Position numbers and translations under genes: made by a program. Under the pieces are notes generated by a model, which saw nothing but the letters and a program-made list of their open reading frames with translations, searched no databases and was not told where the DNA came from. From Bacillota bacterium (GTDB taxonomy: Bacteria; Bacillota; Clostridia; Lachnospirales; Lachnospiraceae), in the NCBI GenBank assembly GCA_023450835.1, contig JAEXGM010000146.1:1-64000 (forward strand): a stretch of 64,000 nucleotides of DNA. Direction: 5' to 3'. Below, one piece after another: positions 45,306 through 55,115 of the stretch (position 1 is its first letter; the number at the start of each line of letters is the position of its first letter).

Positions 45306-46409
45306 ATGTCTGATGAAGAATATATGAATTACGCTCTTTCACTGGCAGAAAGAGGCATGGGTTATGTAAATCCCAATCCTTATGTAGGTGCCGTTATCGT
45401 CAAAGACGGAAGAATTATCGGGCAGGGCTGGCATGAAAAATATGGCGGCTGGCACGCCGAGAGAAACGCACTTGCCAATTGTCTTGAGAACCCCGAAGGT
45501 GCAACCTTGTATGTTACCCTGGAACCATGCTGTCATCAGGGAAAGACACCGCCCTGTACCGAAGCGATTTTGCAAAACGGAATCAAAAAGGTTGTTATCG
45601 GATGCCTTGACCCCAATCCCCTCATGGCAGGAAAAGGTGCTGCTCTTCTGCGTAAGGCAGGCATTGAAGTAATTACCGGTGTATCAGAGGATAAATGCCA
45701 AAAACTGAATGAGGTATTCTTCCACTACATCCAAACGCAAACTCCTTATGTTGTGATGAAATATGCTATGACAATGGACGGAAAAATCGCAACAGCAAGC
45801 GGGAAATCCCAATGGATTACAGGCGCCGGCGCGAGAGAAAATGTTCACAGAAGCCGGAACAAATACTCTTCCATTATGGTTGGTGTGGGCACCGTAATTG
45901 CTGATAATCCCTCCCTTACCTGCCGCATTACCGGAGGCAGGAACCCAATTCGCATTATCTGTGATACGGAATTAAATACTCCCATAGATTCAACCCTTAT
46001 CACTACAGCAAAAGAAGTAAGAACCATTATTGCCACTGCCTGCACCAGCAGCGAAAGACAGCGCCCTTATCTTATACACGGCTGTGAGATACTTTTAATC
46101 AATCGATATCAAAATCACATCGATTTAAACCATTTGATGACAGAGCTTGGCAAGGCGGGTATTGACAGTGTTCTGCTGGAAGGAGGTTCTGCCCTGAATT
46201 TTTCCGCACTGCAAAGCAGAATTGTGAATAAGGTGCAAGCTTATATTGCTCCGAAACTCTTTGGCGGAGAGCAATCAAAATCACCGGTAGGAGGCGCCGG
46301 CATTCAGGAAGTAAATAACTGTTTTACTCTGAAGAATCAAACTCTCACTTGGTTTGGTGAGGATGTTCTAATGGAAGGCGAGGTGGATTATACATGTTTA
46401 CAGGGATAG
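45306..46409 (+). CDS. ribD: Riboflavin deaminase / reductase
   Basis: Bifunctional RibD (367 residues). The N-terminal deaminase (1-145) shows the zinc motif WHAERNAL and PCCHQGKTPPCTEAI; the C-terminal reductase shows YAMTMDGKIATASGKSQWI and LLEGGSALNFS. The ATG of MSDEEYMNYAL has GGAGG six bases upstream; an earlier in-frame ATG lies in the leader hairpin. First gene of ribD-ribE-ribBA-ribH under the FMN riboswitch; overlaps ribE by 16 nt. Confidence 0.97.
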   Translation: MSDEEYMNYALSLAERGMGYVNPNPYVGAVIVKDGRIIGQGWHEKYGGWHAERNALANCLENPEGATLYVTLEPCCHQGKTPPCTEAILQNGIKKVVIGCLDPNPLMAGKGAALLRKAGIEVITGVSEDKCQKLNEVFFHYIQTQTPYVVMKYAMTMDGKIATASGKSQWITGAGARENVHRSRNKYSSIMVGVGTVIADNPSLTCRITGGRNPIRIICDTELNTPIDSTLITTAKEVRTIIATACTSSERQRPYLIHGCEILLINRYQNHIDLNHLMTELGKAGIDSVLLEGGSALNFSALQSRIVNKVQAYIAPKLFGGEQSKSPVGGAGIQEVNNCFTLKNQTLTWFGEDVLMEGEVDYTCLQG

Positions 46410-47023
46410 TTGAAGAAACAGGCATTGTCAGAAATATAAGAAAAGGCGCCAAATCCGCAGTATTGACCATTGAAGCCAGGAAAATATTTGATGACTTAAA
46501 ACCTGGAGACAGCGTGGCAACAAACGGTGTATGTTTAACCGTTACAGACAGAAAGAACTATTCTTTTACCGCTGATGTAATGAATGAGACTCTTTCAAGA
46601 TCTTCTCTTGGAAGCCTGGCTATTGGCAGCAGAGTAAATCTGGAACGTGCCCTGGCGGCAAACGGAAGGCTGGGGGGACACATCGTTTCCGGACATATTG
46701 ACGGAACAGGTAAAATTGCATCCATCAAAAAAGATGATATTGCAGTATGGTATACGGTGAAGACTACCTCAAAAATAATGTTATATATCATAGAAAAGGG
46801 GTCCATTGCAATAGACGGTATCAGCCTGACGGTTGCAGGTGTTATGAAGGATAGTTTCCTCGTATCAGTTATTCCCCATACAGCCAAAGAAACCACACTT
46901 TCAGAGAAAAAAATCGGCAGTACCGTAAATCTGGAGAACGATATTATAGGAAAGTATATCGAAAAATTCACCCGGAATAACGGCGGTCTTACAGAAACAT
47001 TCCTATACGAAAATGGATTTTAG
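46394..47023 (+). CDS. ribE: Riboflavin synthase alpha chain
   Basis: A 209-residue riboflavin synthase that dismutates two lumazines into riboflavin. Two tandem lumazine-binding barrels are visible, each starting with the MFTGIVEETG / HIVSGHIDGTG type sequence (about 1-95 and 96-190). The start codon overlaps the ribD end. Normal length. Called ribE here; the B. subtilis name is ribE, E. coli ribC. Confidence 0.96.
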   Translation: MFTGIVEETGIVRNIRKGAKSAVLTIEARKIFDDLKPGDSVATNGVCLTVTDRKNYSFTADVMNETLSRSSLGSLAIGSRVNLERALAANGRLGGHIVSGHIDGTGKIASIKKDDIAVWYTVKTTSKIMLYIIEKGSIAIDGISLTVAGVMKDSFLVSVIPHTAKETTLSEKKIGSTVNLENDIIGKYIEKFTRNNGGLTETFLYENGF

Positions 47024-47071
47024 GTACCGGAGTCTTAAAGACAGCAGGTACCGGGAAGGACAGGTTTTATT

Positions 47072-48274
47072 ATGTTTAAATTCAGTACAATTCCCGATGC
47101 ATTAGAAGCTCTGCAAAAAGGGGAAATTATTCTTGTAACTGACGATGAAAACCGCGAAAATGAAGGAGATTTTATTTGCGCCGCGGAATTTGCCACCACT
47201 GAAAATATTAATTTTATGGCAAGTAACGGCAAGGGACTAATCTGCATGCCCATGAGCAATGAATTTATCAGCCGTTTGCAATTTCCTCAGATGGTATCCA
47301 ACAATACCGACAACCACGGAACCTCCTTTACCGTATCTATCGACCATGTGGATACCGCAACAGGAATATCCGCAGCGGAAAGAAGCATGACCGCCCTTAA
47401 GGTAGTAGATGAAAATGCAAAGCCCGAGGATTTTCGCCGCCCGGGTCACATGTTTCCGCTCCTGGCGAAAACCAACGGTGTTCTGGAACGCGAAGGACAT
47501 ACCGAGGCCACCGTTGATTTAATGCGTCTTGCCGGTCTCAAGGAATGCGGTATATGCTGCGAAGTCATGGGAACAGATGGGCAAATGATGCGTTCTCCCG
47601 AGCTTATCCAGCTTGCCCAAAATTGGAATATGAAGTTTATTACCATCAAGGCCTTACAGGATTACCGCAAAAAATTTGATAAACTGGTAGAGTGCGTTGC
47701 AAGCCCGGACCTCCCAACTGCCTATGGTGACTTTCGTGCTTATGGCTATCGGAATAAATTAAACGGTGAACACCATGTGGCGATGGTGAAAGGTGATATC
47801 GGTGACGGACAGGAGGTTCTATGCCGCGTTCATTCCGAATGCCTGACCGGGGACGTTTTTCACTCCAGCCGCTGCGACTGCGGGGACCAATTAGCCCAGG
47901 CCATGAAAATGATTGAGAAAGAAGGCAGAGGTATTCTTCTGTACATGCGCCAGGAAGGTAGAGGTATCGGCCTCCTTAATAAGCTAAAGGCTTATGAACT
48001 GCAAAGCCAGGGTATGGATACCATCGAAGCGAATCTTGCCCTTGGTTTTGCAGAGGATATGCGTGAGTATTATATCGGTGCACAAATACTGCGGGATCTG
48101 GGCGTAAAGACCATGCGGCTCATAACCAACAACCCGGACAAAGTATACCAATTATCTGATTTTGGTATCGAAATTACAGACCGTGTACCGATAGAAATTG
48201 AAGCGAACGAATACGATAAGAAGTACTTGAAAACAAAGCAGACAAGAATGGGACATTACTTAAATATCAAATAA
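47072..48274 (+). CDS. ribBA: DHBP synthase / GTP cyclohydrolase II
   Basis: Bifunctional 400-residue enzyme supplying both riboflavin precursors. The RibB half (1-200) has [27 protein letters not shown] and [14 protein letters not shown]; the RibA half (205-400) has [20 protein letters not shown] (zinc cysteines) and [18 protein letters not shown]. Both active sites look complete. AGGACAGG lies before the ATG. Confidence 0.97.
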   Translation: MFKFSTIPDALEALQKGEIILVTDDENRENEGDFICAAEFATTENINFMASNGKGLICMPMSNEFISRLQFPQMVSNNTDNHGTSFTVSIDHVDTATGISAAERSMTALKVVDENAKPEDFRRPGHMFPLLAKTNGVLEREGHTEATVDLMRLAGLKECGICCEVMGTDGQMMRSPELIQLAQNWNMKFITIKALQDYRKKFDKLVECVASPDLPTAYGDFRAYGYRNKLNGEHHVAMVKGDIGDGQEVLCRVHSECLTGDVFHSSRCDCGDQLAQAMKMIEKEGRGILLYMRQEGRGIGLLNKLKAYELQSQGMDTIEANLALGFAEDMREYYIGAQILRDLGVKTMRLITNNPDKVYQLSDFGIEITDRVPIEIEANEYDKKYLKTKQTRMGHYLNIK

Positions 48275-48321
48275 TCAGGATAGCAGGAACTATTGAGTTT
48301 AGAGAAAGGTAAGGTTTGACT

Positions 48322-48795
48322 ATGAAAACATATGAAGGAAAATTTGTATCAGATAACATTCGTATAGGTATTGTAGCAGCAAGATTTAACGAGTTCATTA
48401 CATCAAAATTACTAGGCGGTGCCATAGACGCATTAACAAGGCATGAAGTGAAGGAGGAGGACATTGAAGTAGCCTGGGTTCCCGGGGCTTTTGAAATTCC
48501 GCTCCTAGCTTCAAAAATGGCCAAAAGCAGACGATATGATGCAATTATATGCCTGGGTGCGGTAATCCGCGGCAGCACCACTCATTATGATTATGTCTGC
48601 AGCGAAGTCTCTAAAGGAATTGCAAATGTATCTTTGAACAGTGATATACCGGTAATGTTCGGGGTGCTTACTACCGAAAATATTGAGCAGGCTATTGAAC
48701 GCGCCGGTACCAAGGCAGGTAATAAGGGGTTTGATTGTGCTGTTGGAGCTATTGAAATGGTGAATCTGATAAGGGAATTTGAAAACAAGGAGTAA
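48322..48795 (+). CDS. ribH: 6,7-dimethyl-8-ribityllumazine synthase
   Basis: Lumazine synthase (157 residues), which forms the penultimate riboflavin precursor in a 60-subunit or pentameric shell. Motifs: [40 protein letters not shown] (catalytic His) and [24 protein letters not shown]. The ATG of MKTYEGKFV has AAGG seven bases upstream; a TTG two codons earlier is unlikely. Last gene of the operon, followed by a terminator. Confidence 0.97.
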   Translation: MKTYEGKFVSDNIRIGIVAARFNEFITSKLLGGAIDALTRHEVKEEDIEVAWVPGAFEIPLLASKMAKSRRYDAIICLGAVIRGSTTHYDYVCSEVSKGIANVSLNSDIPVMFGVLTTENIEQAIERAGTKAGNKGFDCAVGAIEMVNLIREFENKE

Positions 48796-48853
48796 TTTAC
48801 TGCCTTTGAGGAACAATAATATACCTTTGAAATAAAAAAACTTGCTTCAATTT

Positions 48854-48900
48854 GATGGGCCCAAAATAAAGTCTAACTTATTGGGGGCCTATCATTATTT
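48854..48900 (+). terminator. Terminator after ribH
   Basis: GATGGGCCC...TAA and TTA...GGGGCCTATC stem followed by ATTATTTT. Confidence 0.7.
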
Positions 48901-49009
48901 TACACCAGTTTGAAGATTTACACAAACTTTAGAATACTCCCGTTTTCAATTAATATTTCTAATAAAATTAGAGTATTATTGGATAATTACTTATATTTCT
49001 TTATTCCAT

Positions 49010-49207
49010 GTGGAAAAACAAACATATGATTTGCTGTTTCCTGATGTTCCAGATGATTTCTGCATTCGCTGGTTTGAGATTACAGTAAAGAATGGTATGC
49101 CAGTGGAAATAATATATCCAATTTATGAACAGTTAATCGTTACTGATGATTTTCCGTTCGAGGCGGATGTTAAAGAGTTAATTCAGAAATCCAAGAATAT
49201 GCAGTAA
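49010..49207 (+). CDS. Hypothetical short ORF, possibly a remnant
   Basis: A 65-residue frame with GTG start and no clear ribosome site. The product (DLLFPDVPDDFCIRWFEIT, then VEIIYPIYEQLIVTDDFPF) is acidic and aromatic and reads like the end of a larger protein. The frame stays open about 30 codons upstream with implausible sequence. A terminator hairpin follows directly, so it may be the surviving 3' end of a deleted gene. Confidence 0.35.
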   Translation: MEKQTYDLLFPDVPDDFCIRWFEITVKNGMPVEIIYPIYEQLIVTDDFPFEADVKELIQKSKNMQ

Positions 49208-49211
49208 TAAT

Positions 49212-49240
49212 AATAGCAGAGGCTTAGCTCCTGCTATTTT
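49212..49240 (+). terminator. Terminator after the hypothetical ORF
   Basis: AATAGCAG / CTGCTATT stem followed by TTTT. Confidence 0.75.
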
Positions 49241-49281
49241 CTCTGTCAGGGTCTTTACAATTTTGGTCAGTCATATTAGCA

Positions 49282-49308
49282 TATAATTATACTAACCAAA
49301 TTGGTCAG
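49282..49308 (+). promoter_or_regulatory. -10 element and TetR-type operator
   Basis: TATAAT (49282-49287) followed by the near-perfect palindrome CTAACCAAATTGGTCAG (49292-49308), which runs into the ribosome site of the TetR gene; a related half-site TTGGTCAG is at 49263. Position fits autorepression. Confidence 0.6.
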
Positions 49309-49318
49309 GAGGTTTTTC

Positions 49319-49924
49319 ATGAATGAAGGTTTTTTCAGGTTGCCTGCAGATAAACAACGGAAAATAATTAATATGGGATTTCAGGTTTTTTCTCAGAGTA
49401 CATATAAGAAGGCACCTGTAGCAGAACTAGCGCTGGGAGCAGGCATTTCCAAAGCCCTTCTTTTTTATCATTTCAAGAACAAAAAAGAACTATACTTATT
49501 TTTATGGAAAAAATCAATAGAGCTGACGAGTATTGCCATGAAGGAACAGGATGTCTTAGGAACAAACAACTATTTTGAAATGCTAAGACGCTCTCTTATA
49601 GGAAAATGCAATTTGCTGAGGGAATACCCCTATGTAAGTGAATTCTCATTAAGAGCATACTACGAGGAAAATATTGAGGTAAAGAAAGAAATCCAGGATA
49701 GCTTTCATCAAATCAATCTGGAAAGCGAGAAAAAAGCATTTGAAGTCATAGATACTGAAATGTTAAGAGATGATATAGATATACATCAAATGTATCAGGA
49801 AATGATTTGGGCTTCGGATGGGTATTTACATACGGCATTTATGCAGGGAGATATCAATGTAGATAAACTGAAGTCTGATTTTGAAAAATTAATTCTTATG
49901 TGGGAAAAGGTGTATCAAAAATAG
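49319..49924 (+). CDS. TetR-family transcriptional regulator
   Basis: A 201-residue regulator. The N-terminal helix-turn-helix (about 12-55) reads APVAELALGAGISKALLFYHF, typical of TetR, and the rest is an all-helical ligand domain. AGGAGG lies six bases before the ATG. A palindrome overlaps its promoter. It heads an apparent three-gene operon with two alpha/beta hydrolases, so it likely senses a substrate of theirs. Confidence 0.9.
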   Translation: MNEGFFRLPADKQRKIINMGFQVFSQSTYKKAPVAELALGAGISKALLFYHFKNKKELYLFLWKKSIELTSIAMKEQDVLGTNNYFEMLRRSLIGKCNLLREYPYVSEFSLRAYYEENIEVKKEIQDSFHQINLESEKKAFEVIDTEMLRDDIDIHQMYQEMIWASDGYLHTAFMQGDINVDKLKSDFEKLILMWEKVYQK

Positions 49925-49938
49925 TGAGGGGGAAAATC

Positions 49939-50751
49939 ATGAGCGCAGAACATAAAGAAATTAAATCAAATAATGGTTGTGTCCACTACTGGATTTCAAG
50001 AAACGGTAACCCGAATGCAAAATGCATCCTATTTACACATGGACTAACAGCAAATCATACCATGTTCGAAAAACAGGTTGAATATTTTAAGGAAGACTAT
50101 ACCGTAATTACATGGGATGTACCATTACATGGATTGTCAAGGCCTTATCAAAATTTTTCTTATGAGAATACCTCGAAAGAATTAAGGTCTATCTTAAAAA
50201 TAGAGAAAATCAAAAAAGTTATTCTGGTAGGTATGTCAATGGGCGGATATCCAAGTCAGGAATTTGCATATCACTATCCCGAAAATGTGGATAGGTTGAT
50301 AATGCTTGATACCACACCATTTGGACTTAAGTTTTATTCAAAATCAGATTTATGGTGGTTGAAGCAAGTGGCCCCCCTTGGAAGATGGTTTACTGACAAT
50401 ATGCTTCGACAAAGCATGGCTAAATCCGTTTCCCAAACCGAATATTCTTACAAAAAAATGCTAGAAATGTTAGAGCCTTTGTCAAAAAAAGAGATTATTG
50501 AGCAGATGGATATTGCGTATGGTAAATTTGCTAAGGAAAATAAAGACGTACAATTTACTTTTCCAGTACTACTTTTACTTGGTGATCATGATACTACAGG
50601 AAAAGTAAAACAATATAATAAAGCTTGGGCCAAAGCAACCGGCTATCCCTTGCATATCATTAAACATGCAGCGCATTTTTCCAATGGGGACAATCCGGAA
50701 CAAGTTAATCTGGAAATAGATAATTTTATAAAGGGGGAAGGGCTTATATGA
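49939..50751 (+). CDS. Alpha/beta-fold hydrolase
   Basis: A 270-residue hydrolase. The nucleophile elbow is GMSMGG (Ser), the oxyanion region FTHGLTANHTMF, the acid GDHDTTG and the terminal His in HAAHFSNGDNPE. GAGGGGG precedes the ATG of MSAEHKE, 14 bp after tetR. The next hydrolase overlaps by 4 nt (ATGA). Substrate unknown: esterase or lactonase-type activity is likely from the family. Confidence 0.88.
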   Translation: MSAEHKEIKSNNGCVHYWISRNGNPNAKCILFTHGLTANHTMFEKQVEYFKEDYTVITWDVPLHGLSRPYQNFSYENTSKELRSILKIEKIKKVILVGMSMGGYPSQEFAYHYPENVDRLIMLDTTPFGLKFYSKSDLWWLKQVAPLGRWFTDNMLRQSMAKSVSQTEYSYKKMLEMLEPLSKKEIIEQMDIAYGKFAKENKDVQFTFPVLLLLGDHDTTGKVKQYNKAWAKATGYPLHIIKHAAHFSNGDNPEQVNLEIDNFIKGEGLI

Positions 50752-51494
50752 TATTTAAGGAAAGTGGAAACAAGAATTTTCCAACAATAATTTTTATACA
50801 CGGCGGTGGCCTATCCGAGTGGTCTTTAATTCCTATTGTCGATGAATTACAAAAGAATTTTCACGTAATTACACCTATTATTGATGGTCATGGGGAAGCA
50901 GCTGCGGAAACGTTTACCAGTATTTCAGATTCTGCAGATAAATTGATTGATTTTATAGATACAAACTATAATAGACAGGTATTTGCAATAGCGGGATTAT
51001 CTATAGGAGCTCAGATTGCAGCCGAACTCCTCTCAAGGAGAGATGATATTACACAATATGCAATTATTGAAAGTGCCTTGGTTTACCCAATCAAAGGTAT
51101 TACAACCTTTCTAGTTCCTTCCTATCAGCTTTTTTATGGATTAATTCAGAAAAGATGGTTTTCAAAACTGCAAGCGAAATCACTTTGTATTCCTTTAAAT
51201 ATGTTTGAAAGATATTATCAGGACAGTCTAAAAATGTCAAAACAATCATTGATTAATATTACCTTGAGCAATGGAACGTATGATTTAAAAGAAACCATTA
51301 CAAATACAAAAGCTAAAGTGCTAATTATTGTGGGCGAAAAAGAGATTTCACTCATGAAAAAATCGGCTCAAAGAATTCATAATAAAATTCCAGGAAGCGA
51401 ATTATATATTGCTCCCGGTATGAAGCACGGTGAGATTAGTTTAAAATTCCCTCAAAAGTATATAAATTTACTTAAAAATTTATTTTGTATATAA
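50748..51494 (+). CDS. Alpha/beta-fold hydrolase
   Basis: A 248-residue hydrolase related in fold but not closely in sequence to its neighbour. The oxyanion loop is FIHGGGLSEW, the nucleophile elbow GLSIGA, the acid VGEKEIS region and the final His in GMKHGEIS. Translationally coupled to the upstream hydrolase. In the same TetR operon. A hairpin/terminator follows near 51580-51650. Confidence 0.85.
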   Translation: MIFKESGNKNFPTIIFIHGGGLSEWSLIPIVDELQKNFHVITPIIDGHGEAAAETFTSISDSADKLIDFIDTNYNRQVFAIAGLSIGAQIAAELLSRRDDITQYAIIESALVYPIKGITTFLVPSYQLFYGLIQKRWFSKLQAKSLCIPLNMFERYYQDSLKMSKQSLINITLSNGTYDLKETITNTKAKVLIIVGEKEISLMKKSAQRIHNKIPGSELYIAPGMKHGEISLKFPQKYINLLKNLFCI

Positions 51495-51580
51495 CCAAGA
51501 TGCTGCGGATACCACCTTCTTTCTGTTGCCTATAATTACAGGAGTTTTTCTTTTGCAGATATATGGAATCTGTGAGTAGT

Positions 51581-51649
51581 CAGGTCTGAAACGGATAAAA
51601 CAGACCTGAGACAGGGCGGTTTAATGACCTATCTAGGTCTGAATTTTTT
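51581..51649 (+). terminator. Overlapping hairpins ending in a T-run
   Basis: CAGGTCTG/CAGACCTG (51581-51608) and CAGACCT/AGGTCTG (51601-51641, followed by AATTTTTT) share an arm, so only one can form at a time. The loop holds ACAGGGCGGTTTAATGACC, the same block as in the terminators at 1181 and 11544. Confidence 0.65.
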
Positions 51650-51750
51650 ATTATTCTGCGATGTTTTCGCATTATTTTTCTATTATGTCGACGAGGATAA
51701 ACGGGGCTGCACAAGGATATTTGAGGAGGTGGCCGACGACAACTGCATTA

Positions 51751-52587
51751 CTAATAACTGATAATTATCCCGCCATCACCCGCATACATCGTACTCACTC
51801 CGGCAGTTGATACAATAATACAATCCTTAAAATGAACTCTCTTTAAAACCTCATCTCTCACAAACATGGCTCTTTCAAGGTTATTGCAATGAGCAATTGC
51901 AAATATCCTCTCTTCCGGCTTCTTCACATCTTTTTCTACCGATTCCACCATTATTCCAAGTGCTTTTTGTATTCCTCTTGCCTGGTCCAGTTTGTTGATG
52001 TTTCCTTCACTCGTCCCATACATAACCGGCTTTATATTCAATACACTGCTGATAATTGCCTTAAGGCCAGTCAACCGTCCGCTCTTTCTAAGGGTGTCCA
52101 GATTCTCGAGGACGAACTTTGTGCTCAGACCCTCGCGGAATTTATGCACCAGTTGAACAACTTCGGCAAAGTCCATACCTTTCTCTGCGTATTCCTGAAT
52201 CTTTAATGTCAAAAGAGTCTGGCCTACGGAAGCGGAACAGGAATTGAAGATTTCTATATTCTTGTGGGGGTTCTCTTCCAGATACAGCTTTTTAGCAACC
52301 TCTGCACTGTTAAAAGATCCGCTTAAATTGGCGGAAAGAGTGACAACATAAATATCTTCTTCCCCTTTAAAATGCTCCATATAGGCATCCGGTGAAGGGC
52401 ATGAGGATTTCGGAGCTACCGGTGATTCACTCACCAGAGTAAGAAATCTGCCCTGATTAAAGGTTTTATCGTCAACGATTGATTTCTCTCCCACTTGTAA
52501 AGTTAGGGGTACAACACAGATATGTTGGTCCTTCCTCATATCCTGTGTCAAATCCGTGCAGCTATCTACAATTATCCTGTATGACAT
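51751..52587 (-). CDS. DegV family fatty-acid-binding protein (copy 3)
   Basis: A 278-residue DegV protein of a different subgroup from the other two: IIVDSCTDLTQD, VTLSANLSGSFNSA, ENLDTLRKSGRLTGL, LNIKPVMYG and a C terminus ending AGDGGIIISY in place of HSGPG. GGAGGG precedes the ATG. It converges with the hydrolase operon. Probably binds a different lipid from copies 1 and 2 (inference). Confidence 0.88.
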   Translation of the reverse strand: MSYRIIVDSCTDLTQDMRKDQHICVVPLTLQVGEKSIVDDKTFNQGRFLTLVSESPVAPKSSCPSPDAYMEHFKGEEDIYVVTLSANLSGSFNSAEVAKKLYLEENPHKNIEIFNSCSASVGQTLLTLKIQEYAEKGMDFAEVVQLVHKFREGLSTKFVLENLDTLRKSGRLTGLKAIISSVLNIKPVMYGTSEGNINKLDQARGIQKALGIMVESVEKDVKKPEERIFAIAHCNNLERAMFVRDEVLKRVHFKDCIIVSTAGVSTMYAGDGGIIISY

Positions 52588-52806
52588 TGTTTCCCTCCAA
52601 ATTTAAGATTCTCTCATTATAGGCAGTACCTTAATAATTTTAATAGTATCCTTTGCAATTTGGTTTCCATAATACATATTAGTTATGTCAACCATATTTC
52701 TTTATTCCAAATACTAGCTTATGTAGTTTTGATTACCACCAATTGTAACATATATTATTATACTTTTAAAGAGGTTAAATTATAAAATTTTTAATAATTT
52801 TTTATA

Positions 52807-52848
52807 TAAAAAGACAGCCCGTTTCTTATTTTGGAATCAGGCTGTCTT
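52807..52848 (-). terminator. Terminator after htpG
   Basis: Minus-strand AAGACAGCC / GGCTGTCTT stem followed by TTT. The remainder of 52588-52964 holds no gene. Confidence 0.85.
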
Positions 52849-52964
52849 ACTTTTAATTCTCTATATAATTTGTTATTTTAATCTAAAATTTATACAGATG
52901 ACCCGCAGCTATCCTATAAATTTAAGTTATTAAAACATTTCCTTTTACTGATTGGCTAAGCAAT

Positions 52965-55037
52965 TTATTTTGCTAATATCTCCATGATCTCATTGCTTCT
53001 TGCAATAAAGTTTGTCATAGCTTCCGCTTCCAAAGGTTTATGGCTTAATAAAGCAAGATCAAAGAGCTGTGAACAGAATAACGGTATATACTCACTGTCC
53101 TCATGTTCGAAGATATATTGAACAAGCTTGTTATTTGCATTCAGAACCAGGGTCTCACTGCTGCCGAACATGTTGGGGTCCATGCCATACATGTTGTACA
53201 TCTTCATCATATCCTGCATTCTGCGGCTTTCTTCTGATAAGGTTATCATGGAAGATACCTTGTTATTCTTAAGCTTAAGAACTTTTACATCCAGCTTTTC
53301 TTTGTTCAGAGTCTTTCTAAAGAGCTCTGTAAGCTTATCGTTCTCCGCTTTCAGAGTCTCTTCACTATGACCTTCTTCTTTAAAGCTGTCCGTAATATCC
53401 GCATCAATACGCTGGAATTTGTAGCTTTGCTCTGTCTGCTCTAACTGAGTGATAAAAGGCTGGTCAATATTATGGGTAAGGATAAGGGCATCAATTCCCT
53501 CCTGCTTAAACATATTGATGTACTGGCTCTGCTGCTGCTCATTTGTTACATAGTAAACGACATCTTTCTTTTCCTCTTTATTACCGGAAGCATCCTCCGT
53601 AGAAGTACTTTCATCCTTCTTTGATTCTTCTGCTGTTTCAGATGCAGTTTCTGCTGAATCTGCTTTGGCAGCCTTTACATACTCAGGCAATGTAACATAT
53701 TTGCCTTCCAGGTTCTTAAATATAATGAAATCCTTCATCTTCTCTCTGAACTTATCATCCTTTAAGCAGCCGAATTTAATGAAAGGACTGATGTCATCCC
53801 AGAATTTCTCATAATTTTCTCTTTCGACTTTATACATGCCGGATAATTTATCGGCAACCTTTTTCGAGATGTACTCGGATATCTTCTTTACAAAGCCATC
53901 GTTCTGAAGTGCGCTTCTGGATACATTAAGGGGCAGATCAGGGCAATCAATGGCACCTTTTAAAAGCATCAGGAATTCAGGAATAACTTCCTTGATATTA
54001 TCAGCGATAAATACCTGATTGCTGTAAAGCTTGATGGTACCCTCTAAAGTATCATATTCTGTGTTTAATTTGGGGAAATACAAAATACCCTTGAGGTTAA
54101 AAGGATAATCCATATTCAAATGAATCCAGAATAAGGGCTCCTTATAGTCATGGAATACATTGCGGTAGAATTCCTTGTATTCCTCTTCTGTTACATCATT
54201 GGGATGCTTTGTCCACAAAGGAGTGGTATTATTGATGGGCTTTGGAGCCTTCGGCTTCTTCTCTTCTGTCTTACCTTCAGCAGTACCTTCGGTAACATTG
54301 CCGTCTTCATCAACAGAAGCATCTATAATGTCTTCCTTTGAATCCTCTGCTTCTTCCGTATCTAATTCTTCATCCTCTAACTCTGCTTCCGGCTCTTCTT
54401 TTGCATTTGCATTCTTAAAGAAAATCTCAACAGGCATGAAGGAACAATATTTTTCAATTACTTCTTTTGCACGGTATTCATTAGAGAATTCATAGCTGTC
54501 CTCATTGAGATAAAGGGTAATTTCTGTTCCTCTCTCTGTTTTATCACCAGGTTCCATAGAGAACTCTGTACCGGCTTCTGACTCCCAGTGAACACTCTCA
54601 GCACCTTCCTGCCAGGATAAGGTATCAATTGTTACCCTGTCTGCTACCATGAACGCACTGTAAAAACCTAAACCAAAATGTCCGATAATTTGTTCTTCAT
54701 TGGTCTTATCCTTATACCTGTTTAAGAAATCTGTTGCACCGGAGAAAGCTATCTGGTTGATATACTCTTTTACTTCATCCCCAGTCATACCGATTCCGTT
54801 ATCAATAAATTTTAAGGTTTTTTCTTCCGGATTGACGATTACATCAATTCTAAATTTATTATCTTCCGGAAGGCTGACTTCTCCCATGAGTTCGAGTTTT
54901 TTTAACTTTGTGATAGCATCGCTGCCATTGGATATTAATTCACGAAAGAAAATATCGTGGTCAGAATATAACCATTTTTTTATAATGGGAAATATATTTT
55001 CGGAATTAATTGACAGACTACCATGTTCATTCATCAT
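52965..55037 (-). CDS. htpG: Hsp90-family molecular chaperone HtpG
   Basis: HtpG of about 690 residues, longer than the usual 620-640. The N-terminal GHKL ATPase has ELISNGSDAI, DNGIGM and GHFGLGFYSAF; the middle and C-terminal dimer domains follow. Extra length comes from two acidic low-complexity inserts: about residues 220-280 (EDEELDTEEAEDSKED, then a Lys/Pro run) and about 470-500 (ETAEESKKDESTSTED). The ATG follows GGAG by ten bases; the adjacent ATG one codon on is equally possible. A CIRCE element lies upstream of the promoter. Confidence 0.95.
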   Translation of the reverse strand: MMNEHGSLSINSENIFPIIKKWLYSDHDIFFRELISNGSDAITKLKKLELMGEVSLPEDNKFRIDVIVNPEEKTLKFIDNGIGMTGDEVKEYINQIAFSGATDFLNRYKDKTNEEQIIGHFGLGFYSAFMVADRVTIDTLSWQEGAESVHWESEAGTEFSMEPGDKTERGTEITLYLNEDSYEFSNEYRAKEVIEKYCSFMPVEIFFKNANAKEEPEAELEDEELDTEEAEDSKEDIIDASVDEDGNVTEGTAEGKTEEKKPKAPKPINNTTPLWTKHPNDVTEEEYKEFYRNVFHDYKEPLFWIHLNMDYPFNLKGILYFPKLNTEYDTLEGTIKLYSNQVFIADNIKEVIPEFLMLLKGAIDCPDLPLNVSRSALQNDGFVKKISEYISKKVADKLSGMYKVERENYEKFWDDISPFIKFGCLKDDKFREKMKDFIIFKNLEGKYVTLPEYVKAAKADSAETASETAEESKKDESTSTEDASGNKEEKKDVVYYVTNEQQQSQYINMFKQEGIDALILTHNIDQPFITQLEQTEQSYKFQRIDADITDSFKEEGHSEETLKAENDKLTELFRKTLNKEKLDVKVLKLKNNKVSSMITLSEESRRMQDMMKMYNMYGMDPNMFGSSETLVLNANNKLVQYIFEHEDSEYIPLFCSQLFDLALLSHKPLEAEAMTNFIARSNEIMEILAK

Positions 55038-55079
55038 AATAAATTCACTCCTTTTAATTGTTTGTCTCATATAAAAATT

Positions 55080-55108
55080 ATATTAATACGCTTGTAATAG
55101 TTTGTCAA
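55080..55108 (-). promoter_or_regulatory. Sigma-A promoter of htpG
   Basis: Minus strand TTGACA (55103-55108), 17-bp spacer, TAATAT (55080-55085). Confidence 0.85.
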
Positions 55109-55115
55109 GACAAAA

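Noticed and set aside
51650..51760. Possible gene remnant (frame containing VDEDKRGCTRIFEEVADD)
   Set aside because: Open only about 35 codons with no start or recognisable family; not enough to call.
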